From positions 1-7,885 of the forward strand of contig DJIP01000393.1 of assembly GCA_002433675.1 (NCBI GenBank): 7,885 nt of DNA, given 5' to 3'. Position 1 is the first letter of the stretch, and the number at the start of each line of letters is the position of its first letter. This DNA is from Halomonas halophila (GTDB lineage Bacteria; Pseudomonadota; Gammaproteobacteria; Pseudomonadales; Halomonadaceae). The translations under genes were made by a program, and so were the position numbers. Below are positions 6,438 through 7,885 of the stretch, in pieces. The notes under the pieces were generated by a model. The model made no database searches, was not told the origin of the DNA, and saw only the letters and a list, made by a program, of their open reading frames with translations.

Positions 6438-7580
6438 ATGAAGATCGCCAGGGTCGAGACCCATCTGCTGGATCATCCGCTTGAGCAGGCCTTCGAAAGT
6501 GCCTCCATGCGCTTCGAACGCCGCCAGCATTGCCTGGTAGAGATCACCTGTGAAGATGGTACCGTCGGCTGGGGGGAGTGCCTCGGTCCGGCCCAGGCCA
6601 ACGCCGCGGTGGTGGCCACCTACGCCAGCCACCTGATTGGAGCAGACCCGCTGGAGCATGAAAAACTGTGGCTCCTGCTCTACAACCGGCTGCGCGACCA
6701 GGGACAGCGAGGACTGACCATGACCGCCCTCAGTGGCATCGACATCGCCCTGTGGGACATCAAGGGCAAGCACTACGGTGCCAGCGTGTCGGAACTGCTG
6801 GGGGGGCGATTTCGCGAGCGCGTCCAGGCCTACGCCACCGGCTCCTTTCGACGCGATGGGGTCGACCGCGTCAGTGACATCGCCGCCGAGGTGGCGGGCT
6901 ACGCCGAAGAGGGCTTTTGCGGGGTCAAGATCAAGATCGGTTTCAACGTCGAGGAAGACCTGCGGGTCATCGCCGCCGTGCGCGAGGCCATCGGCCCTGA
7001 TCGCCGCCTGATGATCGACGCCAACCACGGCTATGACCTGCTGGAGGCCCTCGAGGTCGGCAAGCGGGCGGCAGCCTACGACGTCGACTGGTTCGAGGAG
7101 CCGGTACTACCGGAGCAGATTCATACCTACCGCGCGGTGCGCGAGGGGCAGCCTCTGCCGGTGGCCAGTGGCGAGAACTGGCATGGCCGCTACGCCATGC
7201 AGGAGCCGCTGGCCAGTCGCGCCATCGATATCTGCCAGCCCGATATCTGCGGCGTCGGCGGCTTCACCGAAATGCGTCGCGTCGTGGATATGGCGGCACT
7301 TCATGGCGTGCGTCTGATTCCCCATGTGTGGGGCACCGCCGTGTGCATCGCCGCCAGTCTTCAGGCCATGGCGGCGCTGCCGCCCAATCCGCCGAGACGT
7401 GAGCCGATCGAGCCCATCATGGAGTTTGACCGTACCCACAATCCCTTCCGCCAGGCGATCGTTACCCAGCCACTTGAGCATCATCAGGGCTGGGTCGATA
7501 TCCCCGACGGCCCAGGGCTTGGCATCGAGATCGATCGCGACGCCCTGACACGCTTTGCCCTCAAGGAGACAAGCCAGTGA
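6438..7580 (+). CDS. gci: D-galactarolactone cycloisomerase (enolase superfamily)
   Basis: Cytoplasmic Mg-dependent enzyme of the mandelate racemase/muconate lactonizing group that should convert D-galactaro-1,4-lactone to 3-deoxy-2-keto-hexarate in oxidative uronate breakdown. It has 380 residues, with ATG 6438 and AAGAGG at 6425-6430. The capping N-domain has FESASMRFERR (19-29), QGQRGL (88-93) and DIALWDIKGKHYGAS. The barrel shows the KxK pair Lys164/Lys166, metal ligands Asp194 (MIDAN), Glu220 (WFEEP) and Glu246 (SGEN), and Asp269 with His296 (PHVWGT), so both acid/base catalysts are present. The PIEPIMEFDRTHNPFR segment (323-338) and the overall sequence closely match Agrobacterium Atu3139 (Gci) as I remember it, with the key residues at the same numbers. 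It follows dctM by 84 nt and overlaps gli by 4 nt. A related activity on another hexaro-lactone cannot be excluded. Confidence 0.88.
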   Translation: MKIARVETHLLDHPLEQAFESASMRFERRQHCLVEITCEDGTVGWGECLGPAQANAAVVATYASHLIGADPLEHEKLWLLLYNRLRDQGQRGLTMTALSGIDIALWDIKGKHYGASVSELLGGRFRERVQAYATGSFRRDGVDRVSDIAAEVAGYAEEGFCGVKIKIGFNVEEDLRVIAAVREAIGPDRRLMIDANHGYDLLEALEVGKRAAAYDVDWFEEPVLPEQIHTYRAVREGQPLPVASGENWHGRYAMQEPLASRAIDICQPDICGVGGFTEMRRVVDMAALHGVRLIPHVWGTAVCIAASLQAMAALPPNPPRREPIEPIMEFDRTHNPFRQAIVTQPLEHHQGWVDIPDGPGLGIEIDRDALTRFALKETSQ

Positions 7581-7885
7581 TACCGGCCAATACCCGCCCG
7601 TTGGAAGGGCGTGCGCCCAGGCTGAAGGCACCCGCCGGCGCCACCGATTGCCACACCCACCTGTTTCTTGAAGGCTTCGAGGGACACCCCCAGGCCGCGC
7701 CGATCAAGGAGCTCGCGACCCTCGAGGACTTCGCGCGCTATCAGCGCTGGATGGGGCTCGACAGGGCGGTCGTAACCCAGTCCAACGCCTACCAGTTCGA
7801 CAATGGCGCCTTGCTTGAATCGCTCGACCAACTAGGCCTGGACAAGGCCCGCGGGGTCGCCGTCGTCAGTCCTGACACCCCGTTG
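7577..7885 (+). CDS. gli: D-galactarolactone isomerase, amidohydrolase superfamily (3' end missing)
   Basis: Only the first 103 codons are present; the frame is open to the right edge. The start is GTG 7577, overlapping the gci stop as GTGA, with AAGGAG at 7563-7568 eight nt upstream, so translation is probably coupled to gci. After a short polar lead the barrel opens with ATDCHTHLF, where His26 and His28 form the HxH pair typical of amidohydrolases near 2-pyrone-4,6-dicarboxylate lactonase (LigI). The LDRAVVTQSNAYQFDNGALLESL stretch (61-83) fits that family. From memory, the neighbour of gci in Agrobacterium (Atu3138) is Gli, which turns D-galactaro-1,5-lactone into the 1,4-lactone used by Gci. 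Gene order and sequence support the same role here. A lactone hydrolase of the same family is the main alternative, and the missing C-terminal part would decide. Confidence 0.78.
   Translation, partial: MIPANTRPLEGRAPRLKAPAGATDCHTHLFLEGFEGHPQAAPIKELATLEDFARYQRWMGLDRAVVTQSNAYQFDNGALLESLDQLGLDKARGVAVVSPDTPL

Overview
This is GC-rich DNA from a moderately halophilic gammaproteobacterium, most likely Halomonas or a close relative in the Halomonadaceae. The EctB and EctC proteins read almost as those I remember from Halomonas elongata, and the rest fits that group. The genus call is from recalled sequence, not from a search. All genes found are on the + strand.

Positions 1-1660 hold the end of the ectoine (compatible solute) locus: the 3' three quarters of ectB, then ectC. 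The 194 bp between them contain a textbook intrinsic terminator followed by a sigma54-like -24/-12 element, so ectC seems able to be transcribed apart from ectAB. Stem-loops follow ectC.

Positions 1739-2787 form a separate unit: an operator-like inverted repeat, a TATACT -10 box, and a gene for an outer-membrane beta-barrel protein of the phenol MetA-pathway (PF13557-like) family with a signal peptide. Its substrate cannot be read from the sequence. Positions 2788-3375 (588 bp) contain no convincing gene. The left half looks inert apart from an imperfect direct repeat. The right half carries several palindromes and a structured leader that probably control the next operon.

Positions 3376-7885 are a catabolic operon running off the right edge: dctP, dctQ and dctM (a complete TRAP transporter), then a D-galactarolactone cycloisomerase (gci) of the enolase superfamily, overlapped by 4 nt by a D-galactarolactone isomerase (gli) of the amidohydrolase superfamily. 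Together they suggest uptake of a hexuronate (galacturonate and/or glucuronate) and the middle steps of the oxidative, non-phosphorylating uronate route known from Agrobacterium. In that route uronate dehydrogenase makes the 1,5-lactone, Gli converts it to the 1,4-lactone, and Gci opens and dehydrates that to 3-deoxy-2-keto-hexarate, which then goes to 2-oxoglutarate. Uronate dehydrogenase, the keto-deoxy-hexarate dehydratase and the semialdehyde dehydrogenase are not in the window and would be expected to the right.

I see no mobile element, CRISPR array, tRNA or rRNA, and no clearly new system. The points most worth a second look are regulatory: uncoupling of ectC from ectAB, the palindrome-rich leader of dctP, and a GC hairpin that may mask the dctQ ribosome binding site.
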